From the NCBI GenBank assembly GCA_963932465.1, contig OZ010788.1:672040484-672104483 (forward strand): DNA of 64,000 nucleotides, read 5' to 3'. Source of the DNA: Maratus speciosus. Its lineage: Eukaryota; Arthropoda; Arachnida; Araneae; Salticidae. Each line of letters begins with the position of its first letter. Position 1 is the stretch's first letter. The translations under genes were made by a program, and so were the position numbers. Positions 33,420-44,069 of the stretch are shown one piece after another. Under the pieces are notes generated by a model. It ran no database searches, was not told where the DNA came from, and worked only from the letters and a program-made list of their open reading frames with translations.

Positions 33420-33781
33420 ACTGTACAACTTTCTTATCACAATTCCATGGGCTGATCCTTTAATATGCTATCGCGTAGGAAACATTTACTCGTGTCATTT
33501 TAAGTCATTGATTAAAATTTTTGATTATTCCTTCAGTCCTACAACTCTATAAAACAAAGTTAGTAAAAAGTAATTTTCTTTCACCTATTTGATAAATCTG
33601 ATACATTTCGTGGAAGATATTGCCTGCTACTTCAAAAATTTGAAATTAAAACTGGACAAGATGACAAGGCGAGAATGAAATGTTTCATTTTCCAAATCTT
33701 TCGGGTTAAGAGATTAAATAATCATTATGCAACTGTTCATTTTTAAAAGAGCATCACGAATATTACATTGTTTCAGCAGTA
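33420..33781 (+). repeat. ~0.9-kb satellite, copy I (partial)
   Basis: Markers TTGATTATTCCTTCAGTCC, CTATTTGATAAATCTGATAC, TCTTTCGGGTTAAGAGATTA and AATAATCATTATGCAACTG are in order. It is cut at TTAA (33782) by the next element. Confidence 0.7.
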
Positions 33782-33785
33782 TTAA

Positions 33786-34133
33786 AGGGGTAGGATACCT
33801 TTGAACATGTCGAAAAAAGAAAAAATACCACTATGTTCTAAGCTTCAAAACTTGTGTAATAAGTCAAAAATAAATTCAAACTTCATTTAAATTTAAAGCT
33901 CATATTTATTTTTATATTTAAAAATATATATACACTTGTAAATTCATAAATAAATATTGAAATGATAAGTTTAAAAATATATCATAATGAGAGAAAAAAA
34001 TCTTGCGCGCATGATAAAATCGGAAAATATGCATATAAAGAAGAAATTTTAGTGAAAATAAATATATAATACTATTACCTTCATACTAAAACCTGAATAT
34101 TTGTAAAAAATATTGACTTAATTAAAAAATTAA

Positions 34134-34179
<46 letters not shown>

Positions 34180-34528
34180 CACTTTTTAAAAAATATTACG
34201 AAAGTAAAAAACAAAAAATAAAATAAAATCTTACCTTTTTCTGGTTTTAAGTTGTAGATAATACAGTAATGAATATGTGGTGAAAAGTTTTTATGATTGC
34301 CATGCATAGTTTTTTAGTTACACTGCGCGCAGTATCATAATTCATCGTTTTGAATAAACGCAATGCAAAGTTTAATTATCCTAGGTAGAGTAATTAGTAG
34401 CAAAAAGTAGTAAACTAATGGGAATTTTTAAATGCGGTTTTTTGCATATTGTTCAGAAATGATTACGGAATCAAAATATGTATAAAAAAATTTCGAAAAT
34501 TTTGCAGGTTTAAAGGTATCCTACCCCC
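33786..34528. mobile_element. TTAA-flanked element, 743 bp
   Basis: TTAA lies at 33782-33785 and 34529-34532. The ends are AGGGGTAGGATACCTTTGAA and, complemented, GGGGGTAGGATACCTTTAAA. An A-run of about 41 bases (34135-34176) lies inside. No transposase frame. Confidence 0.8.
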
Positions 34529-34924
34529 TTAACTCGTTAACCATCAAAACTATAAAGTAAGAAATTTCAAATTTCATGTTGAAAGTCGTTTTCCATCACA
34601 AATTCTGAAAGGTAATTTTTGCTTTATTATAATAGGAAATTTTTGTCAATAAGTAAGGCAATATTTTAAATACTGAATTAGTGGTGGTAAAGTAATTAAT
34701 TTAAGAATGAGCAATTATTTTGACTGTTACGTCAACGCAACACCAGCAGGTAATGGGTTATATGTATAGTAATAGTAGTTATTCTGTCCATCACTAAATG
34801 GAATGCTGCAGGAACTCAATCAATAAAATATACTCTTTTTTTAGAAACAATGCATCTATGAAAGTTTTAAAATATTCAAATTTTATAGCAATCAATATAT
34901 CTCAGCAATATAAAGTTCTAACTA

Positions 34925-35378
34925 ACGGATGTCCCAAAAATGGCCGATGGATTTTGAAATTCAATAACTTCCAAACGGTGACAGATATTGAAAAAATTCT
35001 TGCAGGAGGGTGATGTATGATGTTAGGAGTTTTTGTGCTGTGATTCTTGATTTTAGTTCGAATTTCAAACAATAGATGGCACTGAGAGCAATTGGCGCTC
35101 AGTCCAGACCCGATATTTGGTACTTCGGGATCCATTCAATACATTTTAATCTCCTTTTTTCGCATGGAAGAAGAGAGAAGCCGAAAAATCGAGCCTGGAT
35201 TGGGCGGTTATTGCTTGCAGCGCCCTCTATCGATGCTATTTGTAACTAAAGCTGGGAATCACAGCATAAAAACTCCTGACATCTTACATAACACTCCTGC
35301 AAGAATTTTTTAAATATCTCTCACCGTTTGCAAGTTATGGAATTTTAAATTCCATCAGTCATTTTTGAGACACCCGGT
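34925..35378. mobile_element. TA-flanked foldback element, 454 bp
   Basis: TA lies at 34923-34924 and 35379-35380. Ends ACGGATGTCCCAAAAATGGC and, complemented, CCGGGTGTCTCAAAAATGAC. Inverted similarity extends about 125 bases inward (TTGCAGGAGGGTGATGTATG against its complement near 35285). The centre is 200 bases of unique sequence. Confidence 0.75.
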
Positions 35379-35549
35379 AAATATGAAGTTTGATGAATTT
35401 CCATGAATTAACACCTAAGTTAGAACCGTCGCGAAATTTTGCAACACGCGGTCAGACATTTTTGAACAGGTAAATCTATCAAAAATGGAAATCGGAAAGT
35501 TAGAAAATATATAGAATATAGAAAAGTAAAAATGGAAAAGAAATATTAA

Positions 35550-36051
35550 CCTTCTCTTCTATAAGCGTCCTGTACAGAATTTATTTATTTTTGTTTTTAT
35601 TTATTTATTTATTTTATTTATTTATATATTTTTTTTTTTTTTGTCACCAGTAAAATTAAATAGAATTGTTTTGTTAATTTAATCACAGACAAGCGCAGGT
35701 AGATTAGATAAACTGAACTTACTGTAAAAAATAACTTGTAAGAAACAATTGTGATTGTAAATACTCTATTTTATTTTTTGTCTACCAGTAATTTAATAGA
35801 ATTGTTTGCTTATAATAGAATGCGCAGAAATAATAGACAAATAAGCAGAAAATTACAGTAGAAAGTTACTGGTAAAGAAAAATGAGTATTCTGAACACTG
35901 AATTTTATTTTATTTTCCTCCAGTAATTTCAAATAGTTTGATTAATTTAATCGTAGAAATTCGGATATAAATAAGGTGAAAATTACTAGTAGGAAAAAAC
36001 GAAATTTTCGAGCACGTTATACATCACGTATATGCGACGTTCGTCGCGAAA
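35550..36051. repeat. Expanded relative of the CCCCTTCG MITE with three internal units
   Basis: A segment like the MITE core, (T/C)CCAGTAA and ACTGGTAA-type ends around AATAGAATTGTTT, is present three times (about 35641, 35775, 35920). The right end has ATACATCACGTATATGCGAC and GTTCGTCGCGAAA before TTAA (36052), like the MITE's cGTATACG...CGTCCCGAAGG. The left TTAA at 35546 is less certain. Confidence 0.5.
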
Positions 36052-36055
36052 TTAA

Positions 36056-36960
36056 GTCAAAACATCAAAGTATGTGCCTTCATCTTTTCAGAAAGTGAAA
36101 TGATGTCATGACAAAGAGAAAAACAACACTACTTATTAATAATTTACTAAACATCTCTATAATCATCTCTTTCTTTGTCTTAAACTACTAAGAATTGCAA
36201 AAAGTTTTATAACAATACCCCCCCCCCCCCACACACACACACACACGTCTGACACCACCATCGCATTAAGAAAAAATTAAACAATGCAAATAGATTTGAT
36301 TTTTCTGGATTATAATTCCCGTCTTCTTGTAGTGAAGAAATATTTTTAATTTATTATTCAACGGTCTGTGACAATTAATTTCAGTTATCGTTGCCAGGTT
36401 ACGGAGAAATAGTAGAGGGGAAATAAACATCTTTTTGCTTCGCGGATTAGCATCTATTGTTAAGGATAATTGAATGAACATGTCATGCCTTTTTTATGCG
36501 GTACCAGAGAAAAATAATTAATAATATTTTGTGAAAATTGAAGGCTTGTACCAGAAAATATTTTAAGTAATATCTTAGAAAATTTTTTATTAAAGCTGTT
36601 TAAGTTCCCTTTTTATCTGTGATTGGTATGACTAGTCAAATATTTTAATAACAGTAACCTCACCCAATATTTTTCATTCATTTTTTAACGCCTGTGACAA
36701 TTAATTTCGTTTATTTCTGTCAGGGTAAAGCACTAAAATGTTGAAATGATTGAATAACACCAGGTCATGAATTTTTTTAATTAAATAAAAGCTTTTCTTT
36801 GAGTATTTAATAAGAGGAATATTTTATTCCAAAATACTGGTATCATTGTGGCATTTAGGGATTAAAATTAAGTGGTAAAAAAATGTACAAGCATCCTACA
36901 AAGCAGTGTAGCAAACGGAAAATAAACAAAAAACAGCTATCTTTTAATTTTTTTAACACG
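36056..36960. other. AT-rich stretch without a recognised gene
   Basis: Contains a C-run followed by (CA)n at 36218-36246. Segments such as GACAATTAATTTCAGTTATCG (36370) recur at 36697 and 39425, suggesting a decayed dispersed repeat. Confidence 0.4.
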
Positions 36961-36971
36961 TTTGTGCCGCT

Positions 36972-37150
36972 GTGCATCACTGGTGGGTCAAGCTCGACTG
37001 TCACATCAGGCGGCGTGCATCACCGTTGGCTCACACTCGACTGTCGCATTAGGCGGCGTGCATCACCAGTGGGTCACACTCGACTGTTCCACAGGAGGCG
37101 TGTACTCGGTTGTGCTAAAGACAGCAAGGTGGGTCACACTTGGATATTCG
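36972..37150 (+). repeat. 43-bp minisatellite, about 3-4 units
   Basis: GTGCATCAC starts at 36972, 37015 and 37058 (period 43), followed by a diverged fourth unit. The unit includes GTGGGTCACACTCGACTGT. It is GC-richer than its surroundings. The period is not a multiple of three, so the open frames across it are not evidence of a protein repeat. Confidence 0.85.
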
Positions 37151-37695
37151 AAAATTCAGTAATAAAAACAATTCATTATTATAAACTTAATACATTCACG
37201 ACGGGAAACGAGAATTCTCGCTTTCATTCAAAAAATATCATTAACTAAGGACGTGGCTTCTACCTTACAAAAATGCATTTATATCATGTTGTCCATATTT
37301 CTTTAGATTGTAAGACATTTTATATTAATTTCGTACATATGTAGTCAATAAAATCATGTCTCTAAATAATTTGCTTACATCTTACGAACTTTCAGACTAT
37401 CACAATCAACTCTGTTTATTATATTCGAGTTCAATTCCATAAATATGAGAGGGGCGGGTCATTACATACAGTGTCTGAATGAGCGACAGTACCGCGCCGC
37501 CAGATGAAGCGAAATGTGAATTCCAGCGCTGTCCCACAGCGAAAAACATTAATATCGGCGCCGGCGCCGATGAACATGGTATGAATTTTTAATACTATTC
37601 TAGAAACAATTTATAATATTTTGTGAGTAAAAAAGAGGTCACACCGGAAAAAAATTCAGTAATATCTTTCAAAGGCGATATAATTTTTTTATAAA
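37151..37695. other. Non-coding spacer
   Basis: No gene recognised. A small GC-rich patch at 37480-37575 contains ATCGGCGCCGGCGCCGAT, an 18-base perfect palindrome. Confidence 0.4.
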
Positions 37696-37699
37696 TTAA

Positions 37700-38234
37700 C
37701 CCTTAAATGCCGGGTGTTGCTTTTCGGCAACATACCCAATTTAGGCTCTAAAATACTATTCGAATAATGTTGAAGCTATAATGCCTAATGTTGCCAATAA
37801 AATACATTCTGAAAATATTATTAAATCTATTTTCAACATGTAGATGGCAACACTTGTGCTGTTTAAGAATAAAGATAGATTTATTTTTTTCAATTGTTGC
37901 TACTTGTTCTTTTTGTTTTGTTTGGAAGATTGCGAAATACTCTATTTTGTTCTGCAGTGAACCAGTAAAAATTATTTATTATAGCTCCTAAAATTCTTGT
38001 GTATATATTATAGTAAATATTATAGAATATGTAAATATTATAGAATTTTATCAAGAAAAATTATTTTTTCAATTACAGATCAGTATTGCCGATGAGTAAC
38101 AAACTGTTTTTTAGCCGTAAACCACACTTAAAACAAAATATGATTTTTTTAAGTGTTTTTCCCATGATTTATTTAAAAAATGAAAGCCGAAAAACATTAT
38201 TACAATGATTTTTGAAAAATCAGGCATTTGAGGG
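37700..38234. mobile_element. TTAA-flanked element, 535 bp, copy 1
   Basis: TTAA lies at 37696-37699 and 38235-38238. Ends CCCTTAAATGCCGGGTG and, complemented, CCCTCAAATGCCTGAT. GTTGCTTTTCGGCAACATAC near the left end is a short palindrome. The inverted copy is at 49551-50044. Confidence 0.85.
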
Positions 38235-38255
38235 TTAAATTGCCTTAAATTAATA

Positions 38256-38873
38256 CAGTATAACTTCAAAAATCCGGCATCATCGGGACCGAAACTATGC
38301 CGGATTTTTGAAGGAATGTCAAAAGTAGTAACTAGGAATATCAAAGGTAGTACTATATTCTTAATGGTGCCGTTAGCCATAATTTAATTCATTATTAAGT
38401 GATAATTAAGTGAGAAAAGGAGAAAATTAAATATAAAAATATACTTACATTAATTGACATTTTCTATGTTGCTGAATAAAAAAAGGCTAATAAAGAGTGA
38501 AATTACTTTTTGTCGTGTAATTTCGGAGACATCGATGTAAATTTTGTTTGCTCCATTTTTTTTGGCCGTTCTTTAACAAGCTTTTTGTATTTTATACAAA
38601 TGAAGAATCTCCATTTCGGAAATACAGTCTTGTTTTCTAAAGCAGATATTAATTCTCCAGTCAAATTTATGCATTTTTTTAGTGACACCTTTTGCCTGTT
38701 GTTCCCCTTTGTCTTCGGAGTTCATAGTAGCGTTATTCTATTTAGCACAAACTCAGAAGAAAGACTTCAAAGAACTTCTCTCAAAGAACTGGTGTACTAG
38801 TCTTCATGCATTTTCTGAGGAACGGTGCAGCTCCCAGAAAATTTGTTCAGAAAAACATTGCCTCTGACAAATG

Positions 38874-38944
<71 letters not shown>

Positions 38945-39092
38945 CAATTTTACTTTCGATCTTGAAGTTTTTACTTGATAAACAATTTCTATTTTTCGTC
39001 TACCATAATTTGAAAGTGTAAAAGAAAAAGGAAGGGAAAACATGGTTTTGATGCCGCATTTTTGAAGTTGCCGGATTTCTGAAGTCACACTG
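38256..39092. mobile_element. pogo/Tigger-like non-autonomous element, 837 bp
   Basis: TA lies at 38254-38255 and 39093-39094. Ends CAGTATAACTTCAAAAATCC and, complemented, CAGTGTGACTTCAGAAATCC, both followed by GGC. A long A-run (about 38873-38900) faces a long T-run (about 38909-38944). The frames inside do not show a DDE or CENP-B-type domain I can recognise. Confidence 0.8.
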
Positions 39093-39094
39093 TA

Positions 39095-40087
39095 TTACTA
39101 AATAGTATACTGTGGCCAGCGGGGAATCATTATTTTAGAAAAGTAACATTCGCTTTATTTAATCGCAGAGTTCAGCTATTAAATATTGCGAATATTTTGA
39201 AGAATGATGTTGTAAAAAATCGCATTGCGTATTAAAAATTCAATAAACGTAAGATAATATGCGAACAACAATTTCTTTTTTTGTTCATAACTGATTAATA
39301 TTGCAAAAAGTAACCCTTCCCGCCCATCATTAAAAAGAATTGAATAACTGCAAATAGATTCTGTCTGGATTACATTTGTTTCCATAACGTGAAGAATTAT
39401 TTTCATTTATTATTAAAAAAAGGCGTGACAGTTAATTTCAGTTATCGCTGTCAGGTGAAAAATATTAGAGGGAAAAAAACTAACTTTTAACAAAGTGGAT
39501 TAGCATCTATTGTTAAGTAGCATTCAATGAACCTGTTTTACATATTTTCAGCTATACCAGAGAAAAGTAATAATATTTTGTGAGAAAAGAGGGATTATGC
39601 TAGAAAAATATTTTAATTAATTTCTTAGAAATATTTTAATAACGTCTGTTTTCAATTTGAATCAAAAATGTTAATCAACAAGATTTTGTTTATATTTTTA
39701 TTTTGTATATTTACTTTATTGTCTTTTTATTTATATGTTTTACTATTTTGTCTTTATTTTTACATTTTTATTTTATTTTTTATCTTGTCTGAAAAAATAA
39801 TTAATTTGTTATCGAAACATCAAATTAAAAAAAATCGTTCAAGTTTTTCTTCTTAAAAGTTTGTTTAAATTTACACTGATGTCAAATTTTTATTTCGATT
39901 TAAAAAAAAAAAAGTAGTATTTGTTTAGTGCATATTTGTGTCTATTGAGTGAAATTTAATTTTTTTTTTCTGAACTAAACTACAATTTAGGTGTCAGAGG
40001 TATATTAGGTTAGGTATGTTTCGTCAAAAAAAGAAGGTTCTATCAGGAAATGCATGAATCGCACAAACTTTTTGTAACATTTTTTTA
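39095..40087. other. AT-rich stretch without a recognised gene
   Basis: The frame 39668-39856 codes a Phe/Leu-rich peptide from T-rich DNA with no recognised domain. No paired termini. Confidence 0.35.
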
Positions 40088-41879
40088 AGTGCGTTCGTAA
40101 TTATATAAATACGTAGTACCTAGAGTCGTTGTCCGGTCCGTCTGTCTGGTCCGTCTACCTGCATAGAACACCGCAAAAACTACCCAACCGAATGTTTTGA
40201 AATTTAATATAGTATGAAGAAATTTAATATAGTTGCAAATGTCGAGTCATTTCAAATTTTATAAAAATCGAATCAAAACTTAAAAAGATATGGCAGATTC
40301 CCAAAACAGCCGAGACACCCCATTTGGCGACTTTTCTGACAAGCGCCAACTACCCCACATGCGCCAATCTAAAATGCGGCAACCTGAAAACTAACGTGAT
40401 TGGTCCACTTTGCTGAATGCTTCCAGACTGATTTTTACTACGTCATCACCCTGGAATCATGGGAAATACAACATTTATAAATAACGACATATTAGAAAAG
40501 ATAGGCAAGCTGATTTTTATGAGATTCAAAATAAAACATACGATTTCAACATAAGTTTATTGAAAATGTGAAATTTTTAAAGTACCTTTCCAAATCAGAG
40601 TAACGATATAATGATTAAAATTTTCATTTCTCAACAACTTTCAGAAAAAATCATGGGGTCATTTAATATTGTAAGTACGTGCCTATATTATAGTAAACAT
40701 TGAACAATTCATTTCTAATTTAAAGAAGTATAAACGCTTCGCGTTCATAAAAAAATAATATTTATCTCTGAATACAGGAACCTAGTTCTGCAGCAATCTG
40801 AAAAAACGCAGGAAACTCGTTAAAGCGGCAATCAGCGTACATGTATGAACGCTTCACGTTCATTAACCGAAAAAAAAACATCACTGTCACAGCACTTCTC
40901 GGTGTGTAGCAATCTCAAAATTCAGCAGTTCTCGCTACCAGCGATCTCAAAATTCAGCAGTTCTCAATGCGTAGCAATATCAATTTCAGCAGTTCACGTT
41001 ACGTAGCAATATCAAAATGTACAAAACTCGTAAGGTCAGCATATATGAGAAATATACAATAAACGGCTAATATAAAACACTATACTAAAAAATACATAAA
41101 ATTATTAACATACCTTAACAAACATCTCCTTTCTTGAAAACCAACTCTATAAAATGTTGAATTGCCATAATTTCGTAAATTTCTAGTCGTCGATAAACTT
41201 CATTTAACTTTCCAGCGAAAAAAAATGCACAAATACTCACAATTTCAAACTAAATTACACAGGTACTTTAACTTTCAAATTTTACAACTAAAAACAGCAA
41301 AATATATTAACAATAACATACTCTAGCCTTATCGTCATTTAATTTTACAATTACAAAACGTCTTTCTTCTAAAGTTCGTCACGCAACTCGTTGTACACAA
41401 ATTACAAAACATGCGGAGTTGAGTTGTCAAAGGTAGGCGTAGCCATCCAATACACAAGAAATCAACCAATCCCATTCAACCAATCCAAATTCAAGATAAC
41501 ACAACTGAAGGCGTGGAAGGAATTTACGAAACGAACTGGTAACAACAAAGATCTATTTATCGCCTCGCCAAATTGAATGATGCCAAGTGTCTCGGCTGTT
41601 TGGCGATTCAGCCAAAGATATCAATAAAAGGTTTCTTCATTCTGTTAAATCCTATCCTACGTAATGAATTCATTGATATCCCATGATAGGTCATGATTCT
41701 AGGTTGTCAGGTTAACGCCGTGCTATTTCAGATGGAGTCCTGTTATTTCCGTATGACTGAATGTAATCTATAGAATCGGAATGCAGTTTGTGTTCATTGC
41801 ACTTTTGTATAAAAGTGCAATAGCTATTGCACCAAGATCTGAATACTTATAAAACTAATTATTGTACGAACGAACCTCA
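40088..41879. mobile_element. 1.8-kb element with GTGCGTTCGTA-type ends
   Basis: The left end is GTGCGTTCGTAATTATATAA. The complemented right end is GTTCGTTCGTACAATAATTA. The same ends occur in the shorter copy at about 60470-61040. Its interior contains, inverted, the segment shared with 5509-6456, including duplicated CTCAAAATTCAGCAGTTCTC units (40912-41030). The frame 41391-41576 is not recognised. Target duplication is not clear, so the limits are provisional. Confidence 0.55.
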
Positions 41880-42199
41880 TTTGCCACGTTTGACGTACAA
41901 TTTCAGACTTGTTTAATATAATTTTATATTATGAGAATAGCAAAATTCTAAATAACATAATCCTTGTAGTATAATTATAGGGGGAAGCACCACAACAGAG
42001 ATCACACTTCATTGGATACGAACATTCACGTTTATTAACACGAAAGGACGAGAACAAAACATGAAACACGAATTACTTACAACATTCTTATTAACATTCT
42101 TTCATTATTAACATTATTTCATTATTTCATTATTAACATACTTATTAACATTCCTTGTTTGACATTCATTACGCATTCCACGTAATATTTAGATAAATA
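41880..42199. other. Spacer with short TTATTAACATTC repeats
   Basis: No gene. A small run of ATTATTAACATTCTT-like units lies at 42085-42165. Confidence 0.4.
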
Positions 42200-42220
42200 C
42201 ACTCAACAACCGCCCATTAT

Positions 42221-42400
42221 CCCCTTCGCGACGGGAACCTTTTATGAAATTTTTAATCACCGTTTTTTAATAATAGAAATTTGTGTCTCCTTGAATCCAG
42301 AAAATGTGCTGATTAAATAAGGCAAATTTTACTGGTGAGGAAAAACAAGGATTCTAAGCGCTTCATGCGGCGCGTATACGGGTCTCTCGTCCACAAGGGG
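42221..42400. mobile_element. MITE of the CCCCTTCG family, 180 bp, at a TTAT site
   Basis: Flanked by TTAT on both sides (42217-42220, 42401-42404) instead of TTAA. Ends CCCCTTCGCGACGGGAACC and, complemented, CCCCTTGTGGACGAGAG. It matches 3559-3758 over most of its length. Confidence 0.85.
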
Positions 42401-42603
42401 TTATAGCGACCGTTCCATTATAACGACCAATGCAAAATGTACCGAAATATATCCCCTCTATGATATGTTGTTTTTACATCCAATATAACGTCCACCCAGC
42501 AGCTCATTTCCCAATACAGCGACCGAATTGACCTTTCCTCCAGATTTTTTTTTCCAAAAAAAGATTACCATTTTCTTTCCCCACACTGTTAAAAATATCG
42601 TGA

Positions 42604-42724
42604 AAAATTACCTCTGTTTTTAAAGACTATCTATTTTCTGACCAATGAGAACGGTACATAAATGCCTGTGGAGAGTTCTCATTGGTCAGAAAATAGATAG
42701 TCTTTAAGAGCAGAGGTAATTTTT
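42604..42724. repeat. Perfect-looking hairpin, ~47-bp arms
   Basis: ATTACCTCTG...TCTGACCAATGAGAAC (42606-42652) is matched in reverse complement at 42675-42720 with a 22-base loop. Differences are confined to a few bases. Confidence 0.85.
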
Positions 42725-42735
42725 TCAATTCCTAC

Positions 42736-43240
42736 TATTAGTTCACACTCTCCTTATATATATCTTGTTCAATCATTAATAAAATACTCATTATTCATCC
42801 ACTCAAGTTCAAATAATTTTTTTTTAACTTGTAGTGGATGGCACTTGATGTTTATACAGTTTTTCAAATATTAATTCATTAATTAAATTTGAATTAATTA
42901 ATTTTTTTTATATGGGAGAAAAATGGCGGCCATTGGATTTTGAACAGCATTTAATGAATCTTCATACCTTACCATATATTGGGGGGGGGGGGGGGTTACC
43001 ATAGGGGAGACTCTGTTCTGTCGCCAAATACCGCCAAGTTTATCACCAACTTGGTGATATATCGCCAAATTTGGCGACCAAAATGAGCCGCTAAAAGTGA
43101 CGCCATCTTGGCGATATCTGCCAAATTTCAATAGACTTACATTGTAAACCAATAGGGTTTACTTGCTTATAGAAAATCACAAATTCAGATATTTTAATGC
43201 AACAAAAACACATATTAGCTTAAGGGATTATATTAAATTT
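42736..43240 (+). repeat. Dispersed repeat with CGCCAA palindromes, copy 1
   Basis: Aligns in the same orientation with 58390-58900 from TCAATTCCTACTATTAG through AAAATACTCATTATTCATCC and TTAATTAAATT to the block of CGCCAACTTGGCG-like palindromes (43020-43090). A G-run is at 42970-42985. No gene. Confidence 0.75.
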
Positions 43241-43854
43241 TTCTTTCATGTAGGAATTGACTTAGAAAAAAATATATAGTACTTATTCACGATATTTTTA
43301 ACAGTGCAAGAACTTATTGCTCACTGCGCGTTGTTGCCTATTGTGAAACGTTTTAAAATGACACTTTAAAACATTTTTTTTAAGCCAAGAAAACACATAA
43401 AGTTACTTATCATCTTTAACTGATATGGAGAATTTTGTTGAAAGAAAATATCAAATGCACAAACAATAAACAACTATTTCGAATTATTTTTGTAGAAAAT
43501 AAATGTTAATAAGTAAGAAACAATTTTTTTGAGCGTGATTTAAAATTTACTTTAAATTTTATTTGAGAAATGCGTAATCATTCTCTTAAATTGATTTTTA
43601 TAATTATTCATTGTTCATGTTTATTTGATACGAAAGTAAACAGAATTTAGTAATAACGTTGTATAAAAAAATTCCTTTGAAACCTTAATTTCATGCACAT
43701 GGTTGGAGGTTTTTTTTTTTTCGTTCACTTTCATTATAGCGACCTTCCATAACAACCCTCATCTTTGGCACGCGAAGGATCGTTATAACGAGCGTCGGCT
43801 GTATATCAATATTAGTTCTCACGTCGTTATAAATTATGCAAGATATTGTCATAA

Positions 43855-44065
43855 CCATTTCAAGGGCGGTGGTATGTTTATGAAACCACTTAATTTTAAT
43901 TCTCAAATGCCACATTGGCACCAGAATTTTTGTAGAATTGTTTTCTGTTTATTACGTATGTGAAATACAGCTTTTTATTAATTCCAAATAAATCTGTACG
44001 TGAATTCCGGTGTCATTCATTCATTTCAACATTTTAGCAATGGGAGTGCTTTGCCCCTGAAAGGG
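43855..44065. mobile_element. TTAA MITE, 211 bp
   Basis: ATAA lies at 43851-43854 (decayed) and TTAA at 44066-44069. Ends CCATTTCAAGGGCGGTGG and, complemented, CCCTTTCAGGGGCAAAGC. Same family as 21378; a close, truncated relative lies at 48839. Confidence 0.75.
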
Positions 44066-44069
44066 TTAA

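Larger units (their letters stand above)
42200..43801. mobile_element. Probable pogo/Tigger-like element, with a nested MITE
   Basis: The right end, complemented, reads CAGCCGACGCTCGTTATAAC and is followed by TA. The left end, once the MITE at 42221-42400 is discounted, reads CACTCAACAACCGCCCATTA then TAGCGACC, a diverged counterpart. Both ends carry TATAACGA or TATAGCGA motifs. The left limit is uncertain. Confidence 0.42.

Noticed and set aside
36883..37248. 121-codon plus-strand frame and an overlapping 66-codon frame with repeated peptides
   Set aside because: Both are read from the 43-bp minisatellite. The period is not divisible by three and both frames look similar, so there is no evidence of coding.
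39668..39856. 62-codon hydrophobic frame as a small membrane protein
   Set aside because: It arises from T-rich sequence. No conserved features or gene context.
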